DNA from: Halopseudomonas bauzanensis
GTDB lineage: Bacteria; Pseudomonadota; Gammaproteobacteria; Pseudomonadales; Pseudomonadaceae
Assembly (NCBI RefSeq): GCF_900114735.1
Contig: NZ_FOUA01000003.1
Coordinates: 186,001-250,000, forward strand
Length of the DNA: 64,000 bases
Direction of reading: 5' to 3'
Positions within the stretch are counted from its first letter, which is position 1. Every line of letters begins with the position of its first letter. The notes below the pieces were generated by a model. The model made no database searches. It was not told the DNA's origin and was given only the letters and a program-made list of their open reading frames with translations. Below, one piece after another: positions 35,604 to 45,371 of this stretch. A program made the translations under genes and the position numbers.

Positions 35604-36698
35604 TCAACCCCGCCGCAGCCGCTCAGCAGCGCCGCGCAACATCCGCTCGGTCCCATCCCATCCCAGGCAACCATCGGTAATCGAAACACCGTAACGCAGC
35701 TCACCCGACAGCGGTTGATTGCCATCAAACAGGTGACTTTCCAACATTACCGCCCGCAGGCTGGCATCGCCGGCCAGCCGCTGATCAACCACATCTTCCA
35801 GCACGGCCGGCTGACGTAGCGGGTTCTTGCCGCTGTTGGCGTGACTGCAGTCGACCATGATGCTCGGCTCCAGCCCGGCGTTCTCCAGGGCTGCCCGCGC
35901 CATGGCGACGCTCATCGCATCATGATTCGGGCCCCGGTTGCCGCCCCGCAGCACCAGATGGGTGTCCGGGTTACCCAGCGTTTCCACCAGTGACGGCCGG
36001 CCCAACTCGTCGATACCGAAATGCTGATGCCCATGGGCTGCCGAACGCATGGCATCGATAGCGATGCCCATGCTCCCGTCCGTGCCGTTCTTGAAACCCA
36101 CCGGCATATCCAGACCGCTGACCAGTTCCCGGTGAATCTGCGACTCACTGGTGCGTGCACCAATCGCCGCCCAGCCCAGCAGATCGTCAATGTAACCCGC
36201 CACCAGCGGCTGTAGCAGTTCACTGGCCAACGGCAGGCCCAGATCGATCATCTGCAACATCAGCCGGCGCGACAGCTCCAACCCCGCCGCCATATCGCCG
36301 CTACCATCCAATTGTGGATCGTAGACCAGCCCTTTCCAGCCAACCGTGGTACGCGGCTTCTCGATATAGGCTCGCATCACCAGCAACATCTGGTCCTCAA
36401 CCTGCGGTGCCAGATCGGCCAGGCGCTGGGCATATTCCAGCGCCGCGTCGGCATCATGAATCGAGCACGGTCCAACCACCACCAGCAGGCGCTGGTCGTC
36501 GCCATTGAGAATATTGCGGATGGCCTGGCGCTGGGTCTGAACCTGTTCGGCCTGCCGGTCGTTCAGTGGCAAGCGCTGACGTAGTACCGCTGGGCTCGGT
36601 AACGGGCGGGTGCGACGCTGGGCATGCTGGATAAGGCTCTGGGCCTGCTCGGGGCTGGGTACAACGGAAAGCTGCAGGGCGGATACGGAAGAATTCAT
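35604..36698 (-). CDS. 3-deoxy-7-phosphoheptulonate (DAHP) synthase, class I
   Basis: 364-residue class I-alpha DAHP synthase, which condenses phosphoenolpyruvate and erythrose 4-phosphate in the first step of the shikimate pathway. Conserved stretches are VVGPCSIHD, RAYIEKPRTTVGWKGL (PEP site), ARTSESQIHRE, GFKNGTDG, LRGGNRGPN and VDCSHANSGK, which hold the metal and substrate ligands. The isozyme (tyrosine-, phenylalanine- or tryptophan-inhibited) cannot be assigned safely, so I give no symbol. GAGGA precedes ATG 36698. Upstream are two aromatic-rich leader peptides and an intrinsic terminator, implying attenuation control. Confidence 0.92.
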   Translation of the reverse strand: MNSSVSALQLSVVPSPEQAQSLIQHAQRRTRPLPSPAVLRQRLPLNDRQAEQVQTQRQAIRNILNGDDQRLLVVVGPCSIHDADAALEYAQRLADLAPQVEDQMLLVMRAYIEKPRTTVGWKGLVYDPQLDGSGDMAAGLELSRRLMLQMIDLGLPLASELLQPLVAGYIDDLLGWAAIGARTSESQIHRELVSGLDMPVGFKNGTDGSMGIAIDAMRSAAHGHQHFGIDELGRPSLVETLGNPDTHLVLRGGNRGPNHDAMSVAMARAALENAGLEPSIMVDCSHANSGKNPLRQPAVLEDVVDQRLAGDASLRAVMLESHLFDGNQPLSGELRYGVSITDGCLGWDGTERMLRGAAERLRRG

Positions 36699-36712
36699 CA
36701 GTGCTGTCCTCA

Positions 36713-36736
36713 GCTGCGCGGTTCAGTCCGCGCAGC
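36713..36736 (-). promoter_or_regulatory. hairpin before the DAHP synthase ribosome site
   Basis: Perfect 9-bp stem GCTGCGCGG / CCGCGCAGC with a 6-base loop, between the stop of leader peptide 2 (3 bases away) and the GAGGA of the DAHP synthase gene. With no U-run it cannot be a classic terminator. Ribosome position on leader 2 could affect it and so change access to the ribosome site. Confidence 0.6.
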
Positions 36737-36739
36737 GCT

Positions 36740-36835
36740 CTATCGTGTTAGTCGTTGCAATGTCTGTGGATTCTGGGCGCGACCACTAAATCGCCAGCTG
36801 CAGTAACGGTAGGAGTAGGTAAAGTGATTGCTCAT
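36740..36835 (-). CDS. leader peptide 2, aromatic-rich (31 residues)
   Basis: A 31-residue reading frame beginning MSNHFTYSYRYCSWRF: within residues 5-16 it has two Phe, three Tyr and one Trp. AGAGGA lies 9 bases before its ATG. Its stop at 36740 lies 3 bases before a perfect hairpin, and the DAHP synthase gene begins 41 bases beyond the stop. Codons this biased to the pathway's end products are the mark of an attenuation leader. Ribosome stalling here under aromatic amino acid shortage would alter the hairpin. It is too short for ordinary gene finders; the role is inferred from composition and position. Confidence 0.72.
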   Translation of the reverse strand: MSNHFTYSYRYCSWRFSGRAQNPQTLQRLTR

Positions 36836-36874
36836 GTCTGAATCCTCTCAATGCATTGGCCGTTATTGGCCGAA

Positions 36875-36911
36875 AAAACAAAACCCCCGGTCGGGTGGCC
36901 GACCGGGGGTT
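36875..36911 (-). terminator. intrinsic terminator (attenuator) upstream of DAHP synthase
   Basis: A 13-bp perfect stem (AACCCCCGGTCGG with its complement, 36882-36894 and 36899-36911) with a 4-base loop, followed on the minus strand by TTTTGTTTTTT. It lies after leader peptide 1 and before leader peptide 2, so transcripts starting upstream must pass it to reach the DAHP synthase gene. Confidence 0.88.
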
Positions 36912-36927
36912 GCTGAGTAGTGCGGTG

Positions 36928-36952
36928 GGCGGCCCGTCTGGAGTGGGCCGCC
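36928..36952 (-). promoter_or_regulatory. upstream hairpin of the attenuator
   Basis: 8-bp stem GGCGGCCC / GGGCCGCC with a 9-base loop, starting 5 bases after the leader 1 stop and ending 16 bases before the terminator stem. By position it could act as the pause or anti-antiterminator hairpin. Confidence 0.5.
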
Positions 36953-36957
36953 TGGTA

Positions 36958-37086
36958 TCAGGCCAGCCCTTGGCTAAACCAATACCCATAAAAATAAGTG
37001 GAAACACCCGAGCTTGCATCACAGACAGCAGCAGCCACGGCATTTGCCGGGGTGCGATGGTGCTGAATGGATGTGCTGACTGACAT
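36958..37086 (-). CDS. leader peptide 1, aromatic-rich (42 residues)
   Basis: A 42-residue frame from ATG 37086 with GGAGA 6 bases upstream. The N-terminal 30 residues are ordinary (MSVSTSIQHH...), and near the end comes the run TYFYGYWF, with seven of the eight residues 31-37 and neighbours aromatic or Gly; it finishes SQGLA. The stop precedes an 8-bp hairpin and then a strong terminator. This is the layout of a transcription attenuator sensing charged tRNA for Tyr, Phe and Trp. The peptide itself is unlikely to have a function. Two leaders in series before one gene is unusual. Confidence 0.75.
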   Translation of the reverse strand: MSVSTSIQHHRTPANAVAAAVCDASSGVSTYFYGYWFSQGLA

Positions 37087-37098
37087 GGGTTTCTCCAT

Positions 37099-37127
37099 TG
37101 AATGACAATTAACTTACTGCATTAGCG
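37099..37127 (-). promoter_or_regulatory. candidate promoter of the DAHP synthase leader
   Basis: On the minus strand TTGAAT, a 17-base spacer and TAAGTT end about 13 bases before leader 1. Another -35-like TTGACG lies a little further upstream. Spacing is right but the match is moderate. Confidence 0.45.
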
Positions 37128-37239
37128 GGTGCTATTCAACCATTGCGTCAAAGCATGGCAGACCGCGATGACGACAGAATGACACTAGCGGCGCATACCG
37201 CACGGTTGCCTGCCTGATGCCCCTGTCGCCACCTCTTGC

Positions 37240-38160
37240 CTACTGCTTCACCGTATCCAGCGTCTTGGTAATCGCTGCCACCGCAGACCCGATATTACTG
37301 AGTTCCGCCGGCAGAATCATGGTGTTATTAGTCTTGGCCAGCTTGCCGAACTCGTTCACGTACTGCTCGGCTACCCGTAATGCCACGGCGTCCTTGCCGC
37401 CAGGTGTGGTAATGGCATCGCCCACCAGGCGCAGGCCTTCCGCCGTGGCCTGGGCCACCAGTTCGATCTGCCGCGCCTTACCCTCGGCTTCATTGATCTG
37501 GCGCTGTTTGTCCGCTTCGGAAAGGTTGATGGTTTCCTGCTTGATACCTTCCGAGACATTGATCTTGGCCTCGCGCTCACCCTCGGACTGAGCCACCACC
37601 GCACGACGTTCCCGTTCGGCACGCATCTGCTTTTCCAGAGCATCGAGAATGGTCGCCGGCAACTCGATATCGGCGATCTCGTAGCGCATCACTTTCACTC
37701 CCCAGGGCCGCGCCGCTTCATCCAGCGCAGCGACCACCTGCGTATTGATTGCTTCACGCTCTTCAAAGGTCTTGTCCAGGTCGATCCTGCCGACTACCGA
37801 GCGCAGAGTGGTCTGCGCCAGCTGGGTAGCGGCATAACGATAATCGGCAATGCCATAGCTGGCGGCCTTGGGGTCGACCACCTGCAGGTAGATCACACCG
37901 TTGACCACCACCTGGATGTTGTCCTTGGTGACGCAGGCCTGGCGATCCACATCGATGGCCTCTTCCTTCATGGTGTGCCTATAAGCGATGCGGTCAACGA
38001 AGGGGATCAGCAGATGAAAGCCCGCCTCCAGAGTCTTCGCATATTTGCCCAGCCGTTCAACCACATAGGCCGAACGCTGTGGCACGATCTGTGCCGTCTT
38101 GGCGATGGTAATGACGATGAACGCCAGTAGTGCCAGTGAAAGCATTGTTGCGATTTCCAT
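37240..38160 (-). CDS. SPFH/Band 7 (stomatin-like, QmcA-type) membrane protein
   Basis: 306 residues: an N-terminal hydrophobic anchor (about 5-23), the Band 7/PHB domain (24-180, with VPQRSAYVVERLGKY and the GVKVMRYEIADIELP segment) and a long charged coiled coil (180-260, ERRAVVAQSEGEREAKINVSEGIKQ). Such proteins form large ring assemblies that organise membrane microdomains and regulate the FtsH protease. It follows an NfeD-like gene, the usual pairing, with 29 bases between. Confidence 0.9.
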   Translation of the reverse strand: MEIATMLSLALLAFIVITIAKTAQIVPQRSAYVVERLGKYAKTLEAGFHLLIPFVDRIAYRHTMKEEAIDVDRQACVTKDNIQVVVNGVIYLQVVDPKAASYGIADYRYAATQLAQTTLRSVVGRIDLDKTFEEREAINTQVVAALDEAARPWGVKVMRYEIADIELPATILDALEKQMRAERERRAVVAQSEGEREAKINVSEGIKQETINLSEADKQRQINEAEGKARQIELVAQATAEGLRLVGDAITTPGGKDAVALRVAEQYVNEFGKLAKTNNTMILPAELSNIGSAVAAITKTLDTVKQ

Positions 38161-38189
38161 TGCGCGTTGCTCCAGTTATTTAAGTGAAT

Positions 38190-38663
38190 TCAGATCGATC
38201 GGTCGGGACGTGAGGTGCTTACGCGCAGCACGATACCATTGATGGCAATGACCCAGGCAGTTTCACCGGTGCGCAGGGGCTCATCGGACTCGGCATCCCA
38301 TTTGGCACCATTGAGCTGCACATCACCAGTGCCATCGAGGAAATCAGTCAGTACGGACACCCGGCTGCCGACCACGCCAACATCATCCAGGTCCGTTTTC
38401 GCCCGGCCGCCGACGCCACCGCGTAGCCAACGCGTGCAGTGACGCCGCAAGCCGAACAGGGCAACCAGACTGATGACGCCGAAGCACAGCAACTGCAACG
38501 CCAGACTGTCGATTACCCCCATCAGTGTCAGCAGTCCGACCGTCAGCGCACCCACACCGAAGAAGACCGCCACCAGGCCGGGAATGAAAAATTCGGAAAT
38601 CAGCAGCGCAAAGCCGAGCAAAAGCCAGAAGGCATATCCATTGAGAAAGCTGTTCAATAACAT
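38190..38663 (-). CDS. NfeD-like membrane protein
   Basis: 157 residues from ATG 38663, the first that starts at the membrane segment. Three or four hydrophobic helices (about 8-75) are followed by a soluble OB-fold NfeD domain containing GVVGSRVSVLTDFLDGTGDVQLNGAKWDAES. NfeD proteins work with SPFH proteins, and the SPFH gene lies directly downstream. The arrangement is standard in gammaproteobacteria. Confidence 0.87.
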   Translation of the reverse strand: MLLNSFLNGYAFWLLLGFALLISEFFIPGLVAVFFGVGALTVGLLTLMGVIDSLALQLLCFGVISLVALFGLRRHCTRWLRGGVGGRAKTDLDDVGVVGSRVSVLTDFLDGTGDVQLNGAKWDAESDEPLRTGETAWVIAINGIVLRVSTSRPDRSI

Positions 38664-38699
38664 CGCTTCATCCTTGTGGGGCCCGCTCTCGGGCATCAA

Positions 38700-39939
<1,240 letters not shown>

Positions 39940-39944
39940 TCATG

Positions 39945-39966
39945 ACGGGCCCCGCGACGGGCCCGT
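39945..39966 (+). other. hairpin between lipase and foldase genes
   Basis: 8-bp stem ACGGGCCC / GGGCCCGT with a 6-base loop, 5 bases after the lipase stop. Partial termination or mRNA protection here would give more lipase than foldase, as is seen in such operons. Confidence 0.55.
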
Positions 39967-39993
39967 ATCACCTTGCCCGACGGTAGCCATCGT

Positions 39994-40974
39994 ATGAAAG
40001 CAGTTATCTATCTGCCATTGCTGGGCAGCATCCTGCTGCTCGGCTGGTATTTCACCGCGGACCGGCAGCCCGCCCCGCGCTCGACCGCGCCCATGGTCAG
40101 CGCCGCACCCACCACGCCAAGCCCAACGCCAGAGGCGCAGCAGTTGCCCGCCGCTGTCGACACCATCGCCGCCCCATTACCAGCCAGCGTTCGCGGCACC
40201 GAGGTGGATGGCCGGTTGGAGGTGGATGCCCGGGGCAATCTGCTGATCAGCAGCCAGATTCGCCATCTGTTCGATTATTTCCTGAGCCTGATTGGTGAGG
40301 AGTCCCCCGCCGTCACGCACCAGCGCATCCGCGACTATCTCGCGCAACAGTTGCAGCAACCGGCACTAGGCCAGGCACTGGAACTACTGGATAGTTACCT
40401 CGCCTATCAACAGCAACTTGTCGACCTGGAAAGCCGTTTCCCGGTCACCGACAGCCTGGCGGATCTGTTCGCCCGGGAACAGGCAGTGCAACGCCTGCGC
40501 GCTACGCTGTTCAGCCGCGAGGCACATGAGGCGTTCTTTGCCGGTGAGGAGATCTACAACAACTTCACCCTGGAGCGGCTGGCCATCCGCCGCGACAGCG
40601 CACTGGATGAGCAGGAAAAGGCCCAGGCTATCGAAGCATTGCGCGAAAGCCTGCCGGAGGAAATGCAGCAACTGCTGGTACCGCAGATTCATCAGGAACT
40701 ACGCCAACAGACGCTGGCACTGCGCGCAGCCGGGGCCGACGAGAGGCAGGTTCGTGAGCTGCGCATGGAACTGCTCGGGCCAGAAGCCACCGGCCGGCTG
40801 GAGGCGCTCGACCAGCAGCGCAGCCAGTGGCGTCAGCGGATAGCCGCCTTTAATGCCGAGCGGGAGACGATTCTGGCGCAGCCAGGGTTGGCAGAAGCCG
40901 ACCGCCAGGCCGCGGTGAACGCCCTATTGCAGGAACAGTTCACCGAGACCGAACGATTGCGGGTGATGAACTGA
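39994..40974 (+). CDS. lif: lipase-specific foldase (Lif)
   Basis: 326 residues from ATG 39994: an N-terminal membrane anchor (about 5-21), a Pro/Ala/Thr-rich linker (about 24-65), then the helical folding domain. The steric-foldase motif is present as RHLFDYFLSLIGE at residues 90-102. The protein stays anchored in the inner membrane and folds the lipase in the periplasm. It stands directly after the lipase gene, separated by a hairpin, and ends 3 bases before the convergent ydbL-type stop. Confidence 0.92.
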   Translation: MKAVIYLPLLGSILLLGWYFTADRQPAPRSTAPMVSAAPTTPSPTPEAQQLPAAVDTIAAPLPASVRGTEVDGRLEVDARGNLLISSQIRHLFDYFLSLIGEESPAVTHQRIRDYLAQQLQQPALGQALELLDSYLAYQQQLVDLESRFPVTDSLADLFAREQAVQRLRATLFSREAHEAFFAGEEIYNNFTLERLAIRRDSALDEQEKAQAIEALRESLPEEMQQLLVPQIHQELRQQTLALRAAGADERQVRELRMELLGPEATGRLEALDQQRSQWRQRIAAFNAERETILAQPGLAEADRQAAVNALLQEQFTETERLRVMN

Positions 40975-40977
40975 GCG

Positions 40978-41322
40978 TTATTTCTTCATCCACACATCGT
41001 TGACCATGATGTACTGCCCGGTGGGAGTGCGCTCCAGCGCCTTCTTGCCGGCCATGGACTCCACATCTCGTAGCTGGATGTTGTTTTCCCGGGCGAGGCG
41101 CTGGTATTCATCGCGCCGGGCCTGGTTGATCTGCTGAGCGATTTCGGCAGCGTTGCCACCGGCTGCCACCACGCCCAGATAACCATCGGGCTGTTCACCC
41201 AGCTGACCGGCCGCCTTGGCCGCCGGCAGGGCCGACATCGCCTGGTTCAGCGACAGTGCCAGCGCAGGTGCACTCAGTAACAGGGCCAGCAACAGTCCGC
41301 CCAATCGGATACTCATACGCAT
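40978..41322 (-). CDS. ydbL: YdbL-type DUF1318 periplasmic protein
   Basis: 114 residues with a signal peptide (residues 1-22, after ALA) and a DUF1318 domain (QIINQARRDEYQRLARENN-like helix, then the C-terminal GQYIMVNDVWMKK). In E. coli, YdbL assists YdbH-YnbE, a proposed intermembrane phospholipid bridge. Here it is the third gene of the same three-gene minus-strand operon. Confidence 0.87.
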   Translation of the reverse strand: MRMSIRLGGLLLALLLSAPALALSLNQAMSALPAAKAAGQLGEQPDGYLGVVAAGGNAAEIAQQINQARRDEYQRLARENNIQLRDVESMAGKKALERTPTGQYIMVNDVWMKK

Positions 41323-41336
41323 GTCATTCTCCTTGT

Positions 41337-41525
41337 TCAGAACAGCCCGCTGGATTCACTGAACAGCTCGTCCAGCTCCCTGTCGACCTTGATGTAGATC
41401 TCGTGCTGGATCTTCACATTCAGGTTGATGTTGATCGGTTCGCTGGGCGCGGCCAGCTGCACCTTGGGCGTACAAGCGGTCAGGATGCCGACCATCACCG
41501 CCGTTATCGTCAGACGCCAATACAT
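41337..41525 (-). CDS. ynbE: YnbE-type outer-membrane lipoprotein
   Basis: 62 residues from ATG 41525, preceded by AGGAGAAG. The lipobox LTAC places the modified cysteine at about residue 18; the short mature part INLNVKIQHEIYIKVDRELDELF is the family signature. In E. coli, YnbE sits in the outer membrane and completes the C-terminal end of YdbH by beta-strand stacking. It lies between ydbH and ydbL, 14 bases from each. Confidence 0.88.
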   Translation of the reverse strand: MYWRLTITAVMVGILTACTPKVQLAAPSEPININLNVKIQHEIYIKVDRELDELFSESSGLF

Positions 41526-41539
41526 ATTTACTTCTCCTG

Positions 41540-43831
41540 TCATGGACTGCGTCGCTGCAAATAGAACTGCTCAACCCGCTTGCGAATGACCTCGTTCACC
41601 TTCCCGGTCAACTGCAGACTGGTCAGCAGGGCCGGAATGTCTTCTTCCAGGCGAATGTTCAGGTGAACCGGCCGCCCCTGCTGAAATGCCGGGTTGCTCC
41701 CTTCCAGCCGCAGACCGAGTACCAGCACGCCCTGCTCATCATAGGACAGATCACTGGCCAGTACCTGATACTGAAAGTTATCCAGCGCCACGGCCAGCTG
41801 TTCCAGGTTGGGGTTACTGGCTGCCAGCTCGCGTAATTGTTCCGCCTGGTAACGCAGCACACCGGGTTCGCGGGCCTGCAGCCGCCCATCGGCAATCAGC
41901 AGATTGCCGTCCACCAGACTGATGGGGAAACGCCCGTCCAGCGTGCCCTGCCCACTCAAGCCTTCCGCGGGATAGACCTCGAAAAGGCGGGCCAGTTCGA
42001 CGCCTTCCACCATTGCTACCAAGGTCTGCCGTGCCTGCCCCAGATCCAGGGTGGCCGGCTCCAGTATTATCTTTCCATCCAGCACACCGAGGCTGGCGCT
42101 GCGCAGGTCAAGCGCACCTGTGGTCGGTTCATTGAGCGTGGCGCGATAACGGCCGCTGGCCTGCAGTGGTCCCAGCGGCAGGCCAGGGTCCAGACTGGTG
42201 ATGCGCAATGCGTCGGTGTCCAGCTGCAGCTGCTCGTTCTGTAGCATTATCTCCAGCGGCAATGACAACCCGGTGAAGCTGGCGCGATCGTAGATACCCT
42301 GACCGCCACTCAACGACAGTTGGCCGGTGAGACGATCCAGCCCGTCTCGGCCGGTCGCCTGCAGCTGACCGGTGATGCGCCCACTGGAGAAACTGAGCAG
42401 CGCCGGCCAGTCAGTGAAGGTGCCCATCAGCGGATCGGCGGCGCGTAGAAATATCTCCTGCAGGGTCGCCTGCAGCTGCCAGGGCTGACCGCTGGGCCAG
42501 TTCATTCGCAGGTCGGCATTCAGCCCACTGAGCGCGGCAAGGCTGCCATCCAACGTCAGTCCGGTCGGTGATTGCTGGAGTCTGCCGTTCAGGTTCCAGC
42601 CCTGGGGTTTGAGCGCGGCATGCGCCAGCCGGGTGGCACCGATCCGCAGCGGCGTATCCAGTTGCAGCTGATCAGGCGTTGCCAGCGGAACACTCAGACT
42701 GGCCCCGCCAACCTCCGCGCGCAAGCCCGTCAGTTGCAGACCAACGTCCGCCAGCGACAGGCTCTGCGCCGTTACCAAGGCCTCTTTGCCAAGCTGCAGA
42801 TTTAACTGCTGCTCGCTTATGTGCCCGAGAAACGGCCAGTCGAGTCGCACCGTCCGCGCCTGCAGGCCGGCCATCGCCAGCTTTGACGCATCCAGTTGCA
42901 AGAGCCCGTCCCGCAGCCGAGCCTGCCACTGCGGCTGGCTGCTCAGCTCCAGTTGGGTATCCAACTGCCCGCTAATGCCCCCCTCAAGCGCCATGTGCAT
43001 GGCCAGCGGAATCGTATCCCGCCAGCTCGCCAGACTGCCCGGCTGCGGCGTGACCTGCAGAGCCATGGCGTCTGGCCGCAGCTCCGCCGGCAGGCTGGCC
43101 AGCGCCTGCAGCTCCGGTCGCGCCAATCGCGCGTCCAGCTGCCCCGCATGCAACAGCCATTGATCACCACGGTTTTCCAGATCGATATGCAGATGGCCAC
43201 TGAGCTGCCCCAGCCCGGCCAGCGGCAGCGGTTGCGGCAGTTCCAGCTCGGCCTGCAACAGATAGGCGCCGGCATCCTCGCGCAGTTGCAGCTGGCCCTG
43301 CACATACTGCTCATCAGCCTGGAGCGCCAGCTGGGCGGCAATTACCAAGGGCTGCTGCTCGGCGCTTACCTGCAGCTCGCCCTGCAAGCGGCACCATTCG
43401 TCCTCACAGGGCAGTTGCACCAGCAGGCTGCGCACCGCCAGCTCCCGCGGCAGCCAGGACAGCGGCCCGGCCAGTTGCTCCAGGTCTGGAAACTGCCACT
43501 GCGTCTCGGTCTCGCGTTGCGGCAGTTGCTGCGCCGACTGCCAGACCAGCTGCAGCTCATCGATCAGCAACTGCTCAATCCGCGGGCCATCGCGCCAAGT
43601 CGGCTGCAGGCGAATGCCATCCAGACGGAATCCCAGGCGACCCTGCTCCGTTACCTGTACCCCGCTGGCCTCGCCCAACCACAGCGCGCCATCAGTCCAG
43701 CGTAACTGCTGCCAGTGCAACTGTTCGAGCCCGGCGGCCGTGAGGGTGCGCTGCAGCCACTGGCCGGTCAGCACGGCGGCGAGCAGCAACACCAGTAATA
43801 CTGCCCCGGCACTGACCACGGCTTTGCGCAT
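41540..43831 (-). CDS. ydbH: YdbH-type AsmA-like intermembrane lipid transport protein
   Basis: 763 residues: an N-terminal membrane anchor (about 7-26) and a long repeating beta-groove typical of the AsmA-like proteins YdbH, TamB and YhdP. The C-terminal region carries the YdbH/DUF748-like stretch (DGRFPISLVDGNLLIADGRLQAREPGVLRYQ and LQLTGKVNEVIRKRVEQFY). It spans the periplasm from the inner membrane toward YnbE in the outer membrane and is thought to carry phospholipids. The downstream order ydbH-ynbE-ydbL matches E. coli. Confidence 0.88.
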   Translation of the reverse strand: MRKAVVSAGAVLLVLLLAAVLTGQWLQRTLTAAGLEQLHWQQLRWTDGALWLGEASGVQVTEQGRLGFRLDGIRLQPTWRDGPRIEQLLIDELQLVWQSAQQLPQRETETQWQFPDLEQLAGPLSWLPRELAVRSLLVQLPCEDEWCRLQGELQVSAEQQPLVIAAQLALQADEQYVQGQLQLREDAGAYLLQAELELPQPLPLAGLGQLSGHLHIDLENRGDQWLLHAGQLDARLARPELQALASLPAELRPDAMALQVTPQPGSLASWRDTIPLAMHMALEGGISGQLDTQLELSSQPQWQARLRDGLLQLDASKLAMAGLQARTVRLDWPFLGHISEQQLNLQLGKEALVTAQSLSLADVGLQLTGLRAEVGGASLSVPLATPDQLQLDTPLRIGATRLAHAALKPQGWNLNGRLQQSPTGLTLDGSLAALSGLNADLRMNWPSGQPWQLQATLQEIFLRAADPLMGTFTDWPALLSFSSGRITGQLQATGRDGLDRLTGQLSLSGGQGIYDRASFTGLSLPLEIMLQNEQLQLDTDALRITSLDPGLPLGPLQASGRYRATLNEPTTGALDLRSASLGVLDGKIILEPATLDLGQARQTLVAMVEGVELARLFEVYPAEGLSGQGTLDGRFPISLVDGNLLIADGRLQAREPGVLRYQAEQLRELAASNPNLEQLAVALDNFQYQVLASDLSYDEQGVLVLGLRLEGSNPAFQQGRPVHLNIRLEEDIPALLTSLQLTGKVNEVIRKRVEQFYLQRRSP

Positions 43832-43904
43832 TCACCCCTCCACAAGACAAGCACCCGGCATCAAGGTTAGCATGCGGGATCAACCCGATCATGAAGGCAG
43901 GTAT

Positions 43905-45365
43905 ATGGATATTCTCCGCCGGGTCAATCGCCGCAAACGGCGGCCCAGACCGTTGCGCCGACTGGCTCTGCTGTTCTTGCTGTTGTGGATCGGCATGGGC
44001 CTGTTCGAGGCCAACCGACCCATGCCGGAAGGATTGGCGGTCAGCCAGCCCTGGCGACCCGCCACCGACGTGCAACTGTTGCTGGATCAGACCTGGCAGA
44101 CTGGTGATGGCGAGCGGATCAGCCAACAGCAGATCTTTGACGAGGCACTGGCGATGATCAACGGCGCCCGGCGGATGGTGGTCGTGGATATGTTCCTGTT
44201 CAATGAGTTTGCCGACGAGAACAGCTTCCGTCCCCTGTCTGCCGAACTGACCCAGGCGCTGATCGCTGCCCGGCAGCGGCGGACCGCACCTGAGGTCATA
44301 CTGATCACCGATCCCTTCAATACCTTGTATGGCGGAGTGAACAACCGCCAACTGCAAGCCCTGCAGCAGGCCGGCGTGCGGGTGGTGCTGACCCCGCTGG
44401 AGCAGTTGCCCGCCTCCAACCCCCTGTGGTCCGGCCTGTGGAATCTGTGTTGCCGCTTCGTCGGCAACAGTACCGAGGGCGGCTGGCTGCCCAACCCGGT
44501 GGGCGATGGCAAGGTTACCCTGCGCAGCTATCTGCACCTGGCCAACTTCCGCGCCAATCACCGCAAGACCCTGGTAGTCGATGCCGGCGACAGCTGGTCG
44601 GCGCTGGTCACTTCGGCCAACCCGCATGATGCCAGCAGTCGTCATTCCAACCAGGCGCTGCGTTTCAGCGGCCCGGCGGCGCTGGATCTGCTGCAGACCG
44701 AACAGGCCGTGGCCGCGCTGGCGCGTGTCGATACCCGCCACTGGCCGCAGCCACCAACCGCGACATCCATAACGGAGGAAACCAGGCTGCGCGTCCTCAC
44801 CGAAGGTGCGGTACGTGATGCATTACTGCAGATAATCGACAGCGCCGCGCCCGGCGACCAACTCGATATGGAAGTCTTCTATCTTTCGCACCGGTCACTG
44901 ATCGAGGCACTGATCGCCGCCCGCCAGCGGGGCGTGATCGTCCGCGCCCTGCTCGACCCCAACCGCGATGCCTTCGGCCGCGAGAAGAACGGCATCCCCA
45001 ACCGCCAGGTCGGCTGGGACCTGCACCGCGCTGGCATCCCGGTGCGCTGGTGCAACACCAGCGGCGAGCAATGCCACCGCAAATGGCTGCGTCTGGATCG
45101 GGCCGATGGCAGCAGCGAGCTGATCAGCGGCTCGGCCAATTTCACCCGACGCAATCTGGATAGCCTGAACCTGGAAACCGATGTGCAATTGGTTGCCGGG
45201 CATGATGACCCGACCATGATGCGGGCGAGGAACGTCTTCGAGGCGCTGTGGAATAACGCGGATGGGATCGAATACAGCCTGCCCTACGAGGCTTTCGCCG
45301 ATCACAATGTCGGCCGCTATGGGCTGTATCGGTTGATGGAGGCGGCGGGGTTGTCGACGTTCTGA
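43905..45365 (+). CDS. membrane-anchored phospholipase D-like protein
   Basis: 486 residues from ATG 43905 (an ATG at 43872 is also possible). A basic N-terminus is followed by one membrane helix (about 19-34, LALLFLLLWIGMGLF), then two PLD-type halves. The first catalytic motif appears as NHRKTLVVDAGDS and the second as CHRKWLRLD, both keeping His, Lys and a following Asp, so an active HKD pair is likely. Cardiolipin synthases and phospholipid-cleaving enzymes share the fold, and the product is undetermined. It is divergent from ydbH. Confidence 0.8.
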   Translation: MDILRRVNRRKRRPRPLRRLALLFLLLWIGMGLFEANRPMPEGLAVSQPWRPATDVQLLLDQTWQTGDGERISQQQIFDEALAMINGARRMVVVDMFLFNEFADENSFRPLSAELTQALIAARQRRTAPEVILITDPFNTLYGGVNNRQLQALQQAGVRVVLTPLEQLPASNPLWSGLWNLCCRFVGNSTEGGWLPNPVGDGKVTLRSYLHLANFRANHRKTLVVDAGDSWSALVTSANPHDASSRHSNQALRFSGPAALDLLQTEQAVAALARVDTRHWPQPPTATSITEETRLRVLTEGAVRDALLQIIDSAAPGDQLDMEVFYLSHRSLIEALIAARQRGVIVRALLDPNRDAFGREKNGIPNRQVGWDLHRAGIPVRWCNTSGEQCHRKWLRLDRADGSSELISGSANFTRRNLDSLNLETDVQLVAGHDDPTMMRARNVFEALWNNADGIEYSLPYEAFADHNVGRYGLYRLMEAAGLSTF

Positions 45366-45371
45366 GAGGCA

